A stretch of DNA of 9,624 nt from an uncultured Pedobacter sp. (lineage in GTDB: Bacteria > Bacteroidota > Bacteroidia > Sphingobacteriales > Sphingobacteriaceae). Below the pieces are notes generated by a model. It did not search any database and was not told where the DNA came from. It was given only the letters and a program-made list of their open reading frames with translations. Every line of letters starts with the position of its first letter. Within the stretch, counting starts at the first letter, position 1. Position numbers and translations under genes: made by a program. The stretch is from positions 1-9,624 of the forward strand of contig CAMLDJ010000205.1 of NCBI GenBank assembly GCA_946478755.1, written 5' to 3'. This document shows positions 1 through 7,476 of the stretch, piece by piece.

Positions 1-793
<793 letters not shown>

Positions 794-816
794 TCAAGGG
801 GCTCCAATTCGGTTGG

Positions 817-824
817 CAAAGTTA
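817..824 (-). promoter_or_regulatory. Candidate -7 box for atpD
   Basis: The minus strand reads TAACTTTG here, a perfect match to the Bacteroidota primary-sigma -7 consensus TAnnTTTG. It would start transcription near 805-812 and leave a leader of about 60 bases before the atpD ATG at 748. No TTG -33 element is seen at the right distance upstream, so the call rests on one short box plus its position in a divergent intergenic region of 161 bases. Confidence 0.45.
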
Positions 825-909
825 AGTTATTCTTGCTTAATTTTAAATATATATTATAAATTTTTTCAACATGGTTTTTATAGATAATTTAGAGCCATAA
901 ATAAGGCAT

Positions 910-1818
910 ATGAAAACCATTTTAACAACAGGTAGCAACGGTCTTTTAGGGCAGAAATTAACTGAAAAAATTCTCGCCGAAGGCAGGGTAAAGCTTGTTG
1001 CCACTTCTAAAGGAGCAAATCGCTATCCGGTAAAGGATGGGTATGAATATGCAGAAATGGATATTTTAGATGCTGTTCAGGTTAGGAGAGTTATTGAAAG
1101 ATACAGCCCTGATGCCATTGTGCACACCGCGGCAATGACCAATGTTGATATTTGTGAAGCCAATAAAGCGCTTTGTCGCCAATTAAACGTAGGTGCAGTT
1201 CAAACGCTCATATTAATATGTGAAGAAAAGAACATTCAGCTTATTCATTTAAGTACTGATTTTGTTTTTGATGGTGCCAACGGACCATATAAAGAAGAGG
1301 ATGCAGTTAATCCTGTAAGTTATTATGGCGAATCGAAAGTACTCGCGGAAGAGCTGTTGAAGAACTCAAAAGCAAACTGGGCAATTTTAAGAACAATATT
1401 GGTATATGGAATAAGCAGTGATATGAGCCGGAGCAATATTGTACTGTGGGCCAAAGAAGCATTAGAAAAAGCATCGCCTATTAATGTCGTGAACGATCAA
1501 TGGCGTATGCCCACTTTAGCCGAGGATTTAGCTGAAGCCTGCTTGTTGGCTGTAGAAAAAAATGCAAAAGGAATTTACCATGTATCGGGTAAAGATTACA
1601 TGAGTATTGCAGATTTAGTGCGAAAAGTTGCCGAGTTTTGGAATCTTGATCAATCGTTTATTAATGAAATAAGTTCGACAAGTTTAAACCAAACGGCTAA
1701 ACGACCGGTTAGAACTGGTTTTGTTTTAGATAAGACTGTTAAAGATCTAGATTACTGTCCACATAGTTTTGAAGAAGGCTTGGCAATTTTAGATCAGCAG
1801 ATGAAAAAAGATAATTAG
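910..1818 (+). CDS. RmlD-like NAD(P)-dependent reductase (dTDP-4-dehydrorhamnose reductase family)
   Basis: A 302-residue extended short-chain dehydrogenase/reductase. RmlD proper reduces dTDP-4-dehydrorhamnose to dTDP-rhamnose in the cytoplasm. The sequence shows the Rossmann dinucleotide motif TGSNGLLG (residues 7-14, Gly8, Gly11, Gly14), VHTAAMTNVD (71-80), STDFVFDG (115-122) with Thr116/Asp117, and the catalytic pair in YGESK (Tyr139, Lys143). NDQWRMPT at 195-202 resembles the RmlD substrate-domain stretch before a conserved Pro-Thr. Length fits RmlD (about 290-300). The start at 910 is fixed by an in-frame TAA at 898-900 and has A-rich sequence before it. No rmlA, rmlB or rmlC lies nearby, so the exact sugar-nucleotide substrate is open; a paralogous sugar reductase or epimerase is possible. 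A peroxiredoxin gene follows on the same strand; co-transcription is possible but the two share no obvious function. Confidence 0.85.
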   Translation: MKTILTTGSNGLLGQKLTEKILAEGRVKLVATSKGANRYPVKDGYEYAEMDILDAVQVRRVIERYSPDAIVHTAAMTNVDICEANKALCRQLNVGAVQTLILICEEKNIQLIHLSTDFVFDGANGPYKEEDAVNPVSYYGESKVLAEELLKNSKANWAILRTILVYGISSDMSRSNIVLWAKEALEKASPINVVNDQWRMPTLAEDLAEACLLAVEKNAKGIYHVSGKDYMSIADLVRKVAEFWNLDQSFINEISSTSLNQTAKRPVRTGFVLDKTVKDLDYCPHSFEEGLAILDQQMKKDN

Positions 1819-1828
1819 CTCACTAGTT

Positions 1829-1864
1829 ATTAGTTCATAGGGGATGCAATACTAATGAACTAAT
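1829..1864. repeat. Perfect 10-bp inverted repeat between the reductase and peroxiredoxin genes
   Basis: ATTAGTTCAT at 1829-1838 is exactly complementary to ATGAACTAAT at 1855-1864, with a 16-base spacer. In RNA the stem could grow to 13 pairs using two G-U pairs and one G-C (1826-1838 with 1855-1867). The right arm covers the upstream ATG at 1863. No U-tract follows, so it is not a standard terminator. It overlaps a short tandem repeat, so the dyad may simply arise from repeat copies in opposite orientation. Confidence 0.6.
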
Positions 1865-1886
1865 GGCCAATGAACTACTGAACCAA
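1856..1886 (+). repeat. Short degenerate tandem repeat, unit about TGAACTAA
   Basis: Four imperfect units follow one another: TGAACTAA (1856-1863), TGGCCAA (1864-1870), TGAACTAC (1871-1878) and TGAACCAA (1879-1886). An inverted copy of the unit lies at 1829-1838. The block sits just before the peroxiredoxin and supplies its spurious upstream ATG. The regular unit argues that the 1863-1916 stretch is intergenic repeat and not coding sequence. Confidence 0.55.
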
Positions 1887-1916
1887 TTAATATATTTAAC
1901 CCATAAAAAAGACATA

Positions 1917-2381
1917 ATGGCATTACAAGTTGGCGATAACGCCCCTGATTTCAAATTATACAGTTCTGATTTAGCAGAAATTTCTCTTTCTGGTTTCAAA
2001 GGCAAAAAAGTAATTATTCACTTTTTCCCGATGGCTTTTACCGGAACGTGTACAGAACAATTATGTACCATGCGTGATAATTTTAGTTATTACGAAGGGA
2101 TAGATGCACAGGTAATTGGCATCTCAGTTGATTCTCCGTTCTCTTTGGCTAAGTTTAAAGAAGTTCAAAGTTATCAGTTCCCTTTATTGTCTGATTTTAA
2201 CAAAGAAGTATCAGCAGCTTATGGTGCTTTTTATGATGAATTTGTGTTCGGATTGAAAGGTGTTTCCAAAAGAGCGGCTTTTGTGATCGATGAAGAAGGA
2301 AAAATAGCTTATGCAGAAGTTTTAGAAGACGCGCATGATTTGCCTGATTTTAAAGCAATTAATGATGCATTAAGCGCGTAA
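1917..2381 (+). CDS. Peroxiredoxin, AhpE/Prx5-like (thiol peroxidase)
   Basis: A cytoplasmic 154-residue thioredoxin-fold peroxidase that reduces H2O2 or organic hydroperoxides with a reactive cysteine. Numbered from the ATG at 1917, the universal PxxxTxxC motif is Pro38-Met-Ala-Phe-Thr42-Gly-Thr-Cys45; Cys45 is the peroxidatic cysteine. Cys50 and Arg53 follow in TEQLCTMRD, and Arg119 in KGVSKRAAFVID completes the active site. The frame is open from an ATG at 1863, but MALQVGDNAPDF is the normal family N-terminus; the extra 18 residues (MANELLNQLIYL...) come from a tandem repeat, and an A-rich stretch (CATAAAAAAGACATA) stands just before 1917. I therefore prefer 1917. Cys50 could be a resolving cysteine or thiols could come from a small reductant; the sequence alone does not settle this. 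Family assignment is firm. Confidence 0.93.
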   Translation: MALQVGDNAPDFKLYSSDLAEISLSGFKGKKVIIHFFPMAFTGTCTEQLCTMRDNFSYYEGIDAQVIGISVDSPFSLAKFKEVQSYQFPLLSDFNKEVSAAYGAFYDEFVFGLKGVSKRAAFVIDEEGKIAYAEVLEDAHDLPDFKAINDALSA

Positions 2382-2425
2382 AGCTTATTCTGTAAAGAAT
2401 TATTTTGAGATTTTTTAAAATTTAA

Positions 2426-2456
2426 TTGGAAATTAAAATATCAAATTATACCTTTG
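2426..2456 (+). promoter_or_regulatory. Promoter of tRNA-Arg: TTG, 20 bases, TACCTTTG
   Basis: A -33 TTG at 2426-2428 and a perfect TAnnTTTG -7 box (TACCTTTG, 2449-2456) are separated by 20 bases, within the usual Bacteroidota spacing. Transcription would start around 2461-2464, about 17 bases before the mature tRNA. A 7-bp palindrome, TTTAATT-gga-AATTAAA (2421-2437), overlaps the -33 element and may be chance in AT-rich DNA. This is the clearest promoter in the window. Confidence 0.75.
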
Positions 2457-2479
2457 CAGTCCGTTAACGATACGGAAAT

Positions 2480-2553
2480 GCATTTGTAGCTCAATTGGAT
2501 AGAGCATCTCACTACGGATGAGAAGGTTTGGGGTTCGAATCCCTACAAGTGCA
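2480..2553 (+). tRNA. tRNA-Arg, anticodon ACG
   Basis: A complete 74-base cloverleaf can be drawn by hand. The acceptor stem GCATTTG (2480-2486) pairs with CAAGTGC (2546-2552) with one G-U. The D stem is GCTC/GAGC (2489-2492, 2502-2505). The anticodon stem TCTCA/TGAGA (2507-2511, 2519-2523) carries the loop CTACGGA, placing ACG at 2514-2516. The variable loop has five bases; the T stem TGGGG/CCCTA flanks the loop TTCGAAT (2534-2540). The discriminator base is A2553. CCA is not encoded (CTT follows). ACG reads the CGN arginine codons, normally after deamination of A34 to inosine by TadA. It has its own promoter and terminator and so looks like a single-gene transcript. Confidence 0.97.
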
Positions 2554-2556
2554 CTT

Positions 2557-2588
2557 AAAGGGAGGATTGAAAAATCCTCCCTTTTTTT
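2557..2588 (+). terminator. Intrinsic terminator of tRNA-Arg
   Basis: GGGAGGATT (2560-2568) pairs perfectly with AATCCTCCC (2573-2581) around a GAAA tetraloop, followed by seven T residues at 2582-2588. Three further A-T pairs (2557-2559 with 2582-2584) can extend the stem. It starts four bases after the tRNA discriminator base, so the primary transcript is short. Confidence 0.93.
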
Positions 2589-2674
2589 GTCTACAATTAT
2601 TACTCCCAATTTTCTCATTTTAAGGTAGTTGAGTGATAGAAGATTATCATTGTAGGTGTTCGATACATCCCTTT

Positions 2675-2820
2675 TCATAATAGAGATTCGAACTCCAGAT
2701 CTATAAATTCCCGTATTTCCAGTGTGTCGAATTTGTGAAAGACTGATTTTATATCTGTTAATACATCCAACCGTTTATTGAAGATCTCGTAGGCCTAGCT
2801 GTGATTGGTATTTAGCCATC
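2675..2820 (-). pseudogene. Possible frameshifted remnant of a small protein gene
   Basis: On the minus strand an open stretch of 39 codons (2794 down to 2678, stop TGA at 2675-2677) reads AYEIFNKRLDVLTDI, then KSVFHKFDTLEIREFIDLEF, then ESLL, with a charged, helix-like composition. It lacks a start. In a neighbouring frame an ATG at 2819 gives MAKYQSQLGLRDLQ and then stops, running into the same sequence, so a single one-base shift near 2790-2797 would join the two into a protein of about 50 residues. I do not recognise the family. A 39-codon open stretch is not rare by chance in 650 bases of six frames, so this is weak evidence; it may be random sequence. Confidence 0.2.
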
Positions 2821-2823
2821 TAT

Positions 2824-2840
2824 GACAATTTAAAGTTGTC
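2824..2840. repeat. 17-base dyad GACAA-TTTAAAG-TTGTC
   Basis: GACAA at 2824-2828 and TTGTC at 2836-2840 are inverted copies; the two bases either side of the centre also match, with one mismatch (2829/2835). The size suits a homodimeric regulator's operator, but no promoter with clear boxes overlaps it. It lies a few bases upstream of the minus-strand ATG at 2819. Chance is a real possibility in AT-rich DNA. Confidence 0.3.
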
Positions 2841-2920
2841 TATGTTATGCGTATTCCTATTCTTTTGTAAGTTCCAATTTTTGTTTCTTATTAAGATCCA
2901 TCGTTACAATAAGATAAACG

Positions 2921-2955
2921 TTGATATAACATTTATAAAAAAAATGATATATTTG
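2921..2955 (+). promoter_or_regulatory. Promoter-like TTG and TATATTTG boxes, orphan
   Basis: TATATTTG at 2948-2955 matches the Bacteroidota -7 consensus TAnnTTTG exactly. A TTG at 2921-2923 lies 24 bases upstream, slightly longer than the usual spacing. Initiation near 2962 would give the HTCS gene a leader of about 280 bases, or make an unannotated short transcript; the only ORF close behind it is 19 codons (ATG at 3002). Low confidence because such an 8-mer is expected now and then in AT-rich DNA. Confidence 0.28.
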
Positions 2956-3029
2956 AGCCTGCTGCAAATATTATTTCAAACTGACCGAGTAAGATGAATT
3001 AATGGCTTTTATCGTTCATTTGCGGCAAA

Positions 3030-3161
3030 TCACCAAATATTTACCACCATGTTTATTATAATTGAAGCTTCCTGTGCTATCATTTCTCTCAGTGTGCTTA
3101 GTTCGAGCCTTTTCCAGGTAGGGTGCAGCAATTCAATTTTTGGATATTCAAAAAATGCCAT
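3030..3161 (-). CDS. Possible 43-residue small ORF or gene remnant, unrecognised
   Basis: The minus strand from ATG at 3161 to TGA at 3030 encodes 43 residues: MAFFEYPKIELLHPTWKRLE, then LSTLREMIAQEASIII, then NMVVNIW. The first 33 residues look like ordinary soluble protein with a plausible amphipathic helix. No ribosome-binding sequence or TAnnTTTG box is evident before it. It is antisense to the presumed leader of the HTCS gene. It could be a real small protein, the N-terminus of a decayed gene whose later parts lie at 2675-2820, or chance. I do not recognise it and cannot assign a function. Confidence 0.2.
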   Translation of the reverse strand: MAFFEYPKIELLHPTWKRLELSTLREMIAQEASIIINMVVNIW

Positions 3162-3242
3162 GTAAACAGACTGGTTGGATTAAACTAAATAATTTGTCTT
3201 AAACTTTCTGAAATTAATTCCCTTACCATTAATAAATAGATA

Positions 3243-6200
3243 ATGAGGTTAATACTGTTTTTAGTCGTTTTTTGTTTCACCCTGTCGGCACTCGGGCAAG
3301 GTGGAAAAACGAGGTATCTGTCACTACAGGAAGGCTTGTCTAGTCAACAGGTTATTGATCTGACGCATGATAAATACGGCTATGTATGGATTGCAACGGA
3401 ATTGGGATTAAACCGCTTTGCCAGTAATTCTTTTAAACAATACTACAAGTCTGAAAAAGCAGATGGATTTTCGGTAAACAGTAACGAGATCAATACCCTT
3501 TATTATAATAATGACCAGCTTTACATCGGTACGCGGGCAAGCGGTTTAAATATTCTTGATATGAAAACCAACAGGTTTTCATATTATCTACATGATCCAA
3601 AAGACAATAATTCTATTGCTACCAATGATATTACCGATATCATCAAAGCTAAAAATGATAAGATATGGCTTGCCACTTATCATCGCGGCGTACAGCGTTT
3701 CGACCCTGTAAGTAAGAAATTTGAACGGTTTAATAAACTAAATATACCTGCTCTGGCCGAAAACAGCATTTGGGCGCTTGCAGAAGATCATAACGGCCTG
3801 CTCTACATTGGCCATGTAAATAAGGGCATTTCTATTTTAAATTCAAAAAATAAAGACGTAAAGCTGATTACTAGCGAAAGTACAAAAGGCCTGCTGCCAG
3901 ATAATGAGGTCAGATCGCTGTTTTGTGATAGTAAAAACAATATCTGGATAGGGACCAGAAAAGGGCTGGCAGTTTACCATCCTTTATCAAAAAGCATACA
4001 AAAAATCAGCCTTGCCGGCCAATCAAAAAATGGCGATGAACCTTTTGTACACGCAATCAAAGAAATCAATGGGGTAATCTGGATCGGTACTGCTGCATCG
4101 CAAGTATTCATCATGAAACCTCAATATGGTAATTCTGGAAATATTGTGCATACCGGAGCAATTACGGCAACTGATCTGGAAAGGGGTAATAATGCTTCGG
4201 TACAGAGCATTGATCGTGACCGTTTCGGCAATGTTTGGTTGGGGATTTATAGTGGTGGTATCGCTTTTTTGGGTCATCTGGAACCATTTTTCTCCGTTTT
4301 ACCTACTAAAAACATTAATCCTGAGGCAAACAGGCCAGCTACGGTAACCGGAATATTGAATGATGTGGGCAGCAGCATGTGGCTGGCTACGGCCGGAGAT
4401 GGGATTCTGCAGATAAATGCTGAAAAAAAAATTACCAAAACAACTTCAGTGAACAGTGGGCTGGGAGATGATTTTCTCCTTTCTGCTTTTCAGGATAGTA
4501 AAAAAAACAAGTGGTTCGGCCTACAAAAGGGAGGTGTGTCCTTCCTCGATGCAAAAAGCAATACCTGGAAGAAGATAAATGCCGGTGAAAGGATGTCGGC
4601 CGTTAGAGCGATCATAGAAGATTTGCATGGAAATATCTGTTTTGCAGCAGAGGAGGGCGTATTTGTTCATGATCCCGGGCACAATACTTTCTTTAAAATA
4701 GCGACCAGAACACCTATGCTTGGTGATTATGCCCCCCGTACCTTAGTGGAGGACAGCCATGGGTATCTTTGGGTAGGTACTTATGGTCAAGGGCTTTACA
4801 TTTTCGACCGCAATAGGAAACTGATTAAAAAAATTGAAAAAGGACAGGGGATTGGCAGCAATACCATCAACTATCTCTTTCGTGACCGGAGCAACAATAT
4901 CTGGATCGCTACAAATGAAGGTCTGGCACTCCAGAGTGCCAATCGGGAAATGGGGAATCTTGAAAACATTGTTTTCCCCGAATCTGATGCCTGGTTAACC
5001 GTAAATGCCATAGCCCAGGATCTTAATGGCAACATTTGGTGCTCCACCAGATTGGGTCTGCTAAGGTACCTACCCGAAGAAAAACGCATGCTGAGTTACG
5101 ATCAGGCCTTTGGTTTGCCTCTAGGTGGTTTTACCAATAATAGCGTTGCGTTGGATAGGAGGGGATGGCTATTTTTTGGAATGCCTGCAGGCATCTGTTA
5201 TTTCAATCCAGACCAGATCCCATTGAGCCTGCCAGAATCCCCAATACGGATCAGCCGCTTTATGGTATTCAATACCGGAGAAAACCACGCACAATCTGAA
5301 AAATATCCAAGCCTTACACAGCAGATAAACCTGAAGCATAGAGAAAATAGTTTCCGTATAGAGCTCGCTGTGATGGATTACGCCGTAAATGAACTCGTTG
5401 AATTTAGCTACAAACTAAATGGGTTGGACAAAAACTGGATATTTTTGGGGAGTGAAAAGAATCTTGATTTTCGAAATATTCCATACGGGAAATATGAGCT
5501 TCTCATACGCACCCGTCAGAAAAACGACCAGTGGTCTGAAGATTATGAACGTCTTTTCATCAACATCTCTCCACCGTTTTATCTAAGTACATTTGCGCTG
5601 GTCACTTATTTTTTGCTCATTGCTGCTACGGTTTTCATTGTTTTATTTTTTTATGTCAAAAAAATAAATGCAGAAGGCCAGCTGCGTGTTAAAAAACTTC
5701 AGCTTGAACAGGATGGACAGCTCCACAGGGAAAGGATGAATTTTTATACCAATATCACCCATGAACTGCGGACACCATTAACGCTAATCCTTGGTCCTTT
5801 AGAAGATTTGTTTGCTGAAGAAAAATTATCTTCAAAGCATAAAGATTGGGTCTTTATTGTTCAGAAAAATGCAAACAGGTTATTTTCAATGGTCAATCAG
5901 TTACTCGAATTCCGCAAAGTCGAGTCCCAGTATAAGCCATTGGTGTTGGGAGAAGCCTATTTGGGTGAACTGCTCTCAGAAATTGTACTTAAATATAAAG
6001 AGGCAAACCATAATAAATCAGTGAATATTGGCTATACTATCTTGCAGGAGGATATCAAAACTACCTTTGATGCAGAGATTGTGCAGTTGATTCTGGATAA
6101 TTTATTATCGAATGCCTGCAAGTTTACCTCAAAAGGCAATATAGAAGTTGTTTTAAGTTATGAGAAAGATAAATTAAGCACCTGTGCTTTAATTACGGTA

Positions 6201-7259
6201 AAAGATACGGGATGCGGTATTGCCCCAGAGCACTTAAGCAGGATATTTGATAAATTTTATCAAGTACCAAAATCGGTAAGCCATGGCTCTGGTATTGGGC
6301 TGGCTTTGGCTAAGGAGTTGGCTGCAATTCATCACGGAAAAATTTACGTCAAAAGTGAACTGGGCAAGGGAAGTGAGTTTTCTGTTCGCTTGGTCACCAA
6401 TACAGTTCTACTTTCTGTAGCTCCCCCAATGCCAGATCTTAAACCAGTAGCACTAGATATACCGTTATCTCTGGATGATCAGCGCCAATTGCTCTTACTG
6501 GTAGAAGACGACAATGATCTTCGGGAATACCTTTCTTCAGTACTTGGTGCAAAATATGAACTGGTTACAGCCGAAAATGGGCTACAGGGACTTGAGCTTG
6601 CCAAAAGCCGCATCCCAGATATTATTCTTAGCGATCTGACGATGCCTGATATGGACGGTTTCGCTATGCTCGAAGCCTTAAAATGTGAGCGGGAAACCAG
6701 TCATATCCCAATTATACTTTTAACCGCCAGAGACAATGAGTTAGATATGGGGCGTGGATATGAACTGGGCGTTGATTCTTACTTAACTAAGCCGATAAGT
6801 CCGAAACTGCTTCACCACCGTATTGAAAACCTGTTGACAAAACGCAAGACCATCTATAACGAATTACTCGGGCAACTCTCCACTCAGATAAAGCAGGGAA
6901 CCGCAAAAGCACCGGTAAATACTGAGTTGTGGAGGGAAAATACCTTCGTAAAGGAGTTTGTATCTCTGGTTGAAGAAGGTATCCAGGACGAAGTGCTTGA
7001 TACGGCTACTCTTGCAGAAAAAATGAACATGAGCCAGTCTACACTTTATCGAAAACTGAAAGGCATTACCGGAAAAAACATTAATCAGTTGGTGCGAAAA
7101 GTGAGGATTCAAAAGGCGGCTCAACTGCTCCGCTCAGGCCGATATAACATCACCGAAGTGTCTTTGATGGTTGGCATCAATAGCTCCATTTATTTTCGTC
7201 AATGCTTTAAAGAAGAATTTGGTCAGCTCCCTTCCGAATATCAAAAAAAGAGGTCTTAG
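3243..7259 (+). CDS. Hybrid two-component system regulator (HTCS; sensor kinase, receiver and AraC DNA-binding in one protein)
   Basis: A 1338-residue inner-membrane sensor and transcription factor, of the type that senses a periplasmic glycan fragment and switches on a neighbouring susC/susD locus. Order: signal peptide 1-19; fourteen propeller repeats from about 46 to 656, each around a (W/Y)(I/L)GT-type core (WIATELGLNRF 49-59, WIGTRKGLAVY 235-245, WVGTYGQGLYIF 510-521), fitting two seven-bladed propellers; Y_Y_Y domain about 700-778; membrane helix 782-804; HisKA with phosphoacceptor His840 in THELRTPLTLILGPL; ATPase with N box Asn953/Asn957, G1 DTGCGI (988-993) and G2 GSGIGL (1015-1020); receiver with acidic Glu1088-Asp1089-Asp1090, phosphoacceptor Asp1131, Thr1161 and Lys1183; AraC HTH pair at 1253-1277 and 1303-1333. 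All catalytic residues are present and length is usual for the family. An in-frame TAG at 3237-3239 supports the ATG at 3243. The ligand is not inferable. The target is probably the susC gene 290 bases downstream. Confidence 0.97.
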   Translation: MRLILFLVVFCFTLSALGQGGKTRYLSLQEGLSSQQVIDLTHDKYGYVWIATELGLNRFASNSFKQYYKSEKADGFSVNSNEINTLYYNNDQLYIGTRASGLNILDMKTNRFSYYLHDPKDNNSIATNDITDIIKAKNDKIWLATYHRGVQRFDPVSKKFERFNKLNIPALAENSIWALAEDHNGLLYIGHVNKGISILNSKNKDVKLITSESTKGLLPDNEVRSLFCDSKNNIWIGTRKGLAVYHPLSKSIQKISLAGQSKNGDEPFVHAIKEINGVIWIGTAASQVFIMKPQYGNSGNIVHTGAITATDLERGNNASVQSIDRDRFGNVWLGIYSGGIAFLGHLEPFFSVLPTKNINPEANRPATVTGILNDVGSSMWLATAGDGILQINAEKKITKTTSVNSGLGDDFLLSAFQDSKKNKWFGLQKGGVSFLDAKSNTWKKINAGERMSAVRAIIEDLHGNICFAAEEGVFVHDPGHNTFFKIATRTPMLGDYAPRTLVEDSHGYLWVGTYGQGLYIFDRNRKLIKKIEKGQGIGSNTINYLFRDRSNNIWIATNEGLALQSANREMGNLENIVFPESDAWLTVNAIAQDLNGNIWCSTRLGLLRYLPEEKRMLSYDQAFGLPLGGFTNNSVALDRRGWLFFGMPAGICYFNPDQIPLSLPESPIRISRFMVFNTGENHAQSEKYPSLTQQINLKHRENSFRIELAVMDYAVNELVEFSYKLNGLDKNWIFLGSEKNLDFRNIPYGKYELLIRTRQKNDQWSEDYERLFINISPPFYLSTFALVTYFLLIAATVFIVLFFYVKKINAEGQLRVKKLQLEQDGQLHRERMNFYTNITHELRTPLTLILGPLEDLFAEEKLSSKHKDWVFIVQKNANRLFSMVNQLLEFRKVESQYKPLVLGEAYLGELLSEIVLKYKEANHNKSVNIGYTILQEDIKTTFDAEIVQLILDNLLSNACKFTSKGNIEVVLSYEKDKLSTCALITVKDTGCGIAPEHLSRIFDKFYQVPKSVSHGSGIGLALAKELAAIHHGKIYVKSELGKGSEFSVRLVTNTVLLSVAPPMPDLKPVALDIPLSLDDQRQLLLLVEDDNDLREYLSSVLGAKYELVTAENGLQGLELAKSRIPDIILSDLTMPDMDGFAMLEALKCERETSHIPIILLTARDNELDMGRGYELGVDSYLTKPISPKLLHHRIENLLTKRKTIYNELLGQLSTQIKQGTAKAPVNTELWRENTFVKEFVSLVEEGIQDEVLDTATLAEKMNMSQSTLYRKLKGITGKNINQLVRKVRIQKAAQLLRSGRYNITEVSLMVGINSSIYFRQCFKEEFGQLPSEYQKKRS

Positions 7260-7404
7260 TGCTTTAAAAAAGCGAATTTGACGAAAAATTAGCTGTTAAT
7301 TGACGGATATGTATATGGCTCTCCAGCTCATATTCCATTATGTTTGATCCCGAAAACCAACTATAAGCCCATCTCAGAATAACGCGCACGACCCTTATTT
7401 CAAG

Positions 7405-7454
7405 AGTGATTTATTTTGATGATTTCCAGATGAGCCAAAAGGGTCTAAATCACT
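7405..7454. repeat. Perfect 9-bp inverted repeat in the susC leader
   Basis: AGTGATTTA at 7405-7413 is exactly complementary to TAAATCACT at 7446-7454. Immediately inside, TTTTG (7414-7418) can pair with CAAAA (7436-7440), leaving a five-base bulge GGGTC (7441-7445) on one side, so up to 14 pairs form. No T-tract follows. It lies 96-145 bases before the susC-like ATG, upstream of the weak promoter I propose, so a DNA-level operator is as plausible as an RNA structure. Confidence 0.5.
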
Positions 7455-7476
7455 AACTATGATTTTGATTCATTTC
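7413..7476 (+). promoter_or_regulatory. Direct repeat ATTTTGAT-N1/2-ATTTC, candidate HTCS binding site
   Basis: ATTTTGAT-G-ATTTC (7413-7426) recurs as ATTTTGAT-TC-ATTTC (7462-7476), 49 bases apart. AraC-type regulators commonly bind direct repeats upstream of their targets, and this pair sits between the HTCS gene and the transporter it probably controls. The sequence is simple and AT-rich, so chance recurrence is possible; the first copy overlaps the inverted repeat at 7405-7454. Confidence 0.3.

Larger units (their letters stand above)
2589..3242. other. Gene-poor, AT-rich gap between tRNA-Arg and the HTCS gene
   Basis: About 650 bases without an intact recognisable gene. It holds short minus-strand open stretches that look protein-like (2675-2794, 3030-3161, and MDLNKKQKLELTKE at about 2857-2901), a dyad at 2824-2840 and a promoter-like box at 2948-2955. 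For the HTCS gene at 3243 no clear promoter is seen: a TTG at 3175-3177 is followed only by off-consensus boxes (ATAATTTG ending at 3196; TAAACTTTC at 3200-3208). The minus strand has GGAGTTCGAATCTCT at about 2683-2697, resembling a tRNA T-arm, but no other tRNA parts surround it. The plus strand shows no frame I would call a gene. Confidence 0.6.

Noticed and set aside
885..892. TAATTTAG upstream of the reductase gene as a -7 box
   Set aside because: It has one mismatch to TAnnTTTG, no TTG at the right distance, and lies in very AT-rich DNA where such matches are common.
2387..2400. ATTCT-gtaa-AGAAT hairpin after the peroxiredoxin stop as a terminator
   Set aside because: The stem has only five mostly A-T pairs and the following T-rich stretch is interrupted, so it is too weak to call.
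2433..2678. Minus-strand 81-codon open frame with a stretch reading VGIRTPNLLIRSEML
   Set aside because: It runs antisense through the tRNA-Arg gene, its terminator and its promoter. The GIRTPNLLIRS-like string is the familiar translation of an antisense tRNA, so the frame is an artefact, although its first 28 codons overlap the coding-like minus-strand region.
2683..2697. T-arm-like sequence GGAGTTCGAATCTCT on the minus strand, considered as a tRNA fragment or attachment-site copy
   Set aside because: Only the short TTCGAA-centred core resembles the tRNA-Arg T arm; no acceptor, anticodon or D-arm sequence surrounds it and the match does not extend to the tRNA 3' end.
4023..7124. Several open frames of 70-86 codons on both strands inside the HTCS gene
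   Set aside because: All lie within a well-supported 1338-codon gene with recognisable domains throughout and have no family features of their own.
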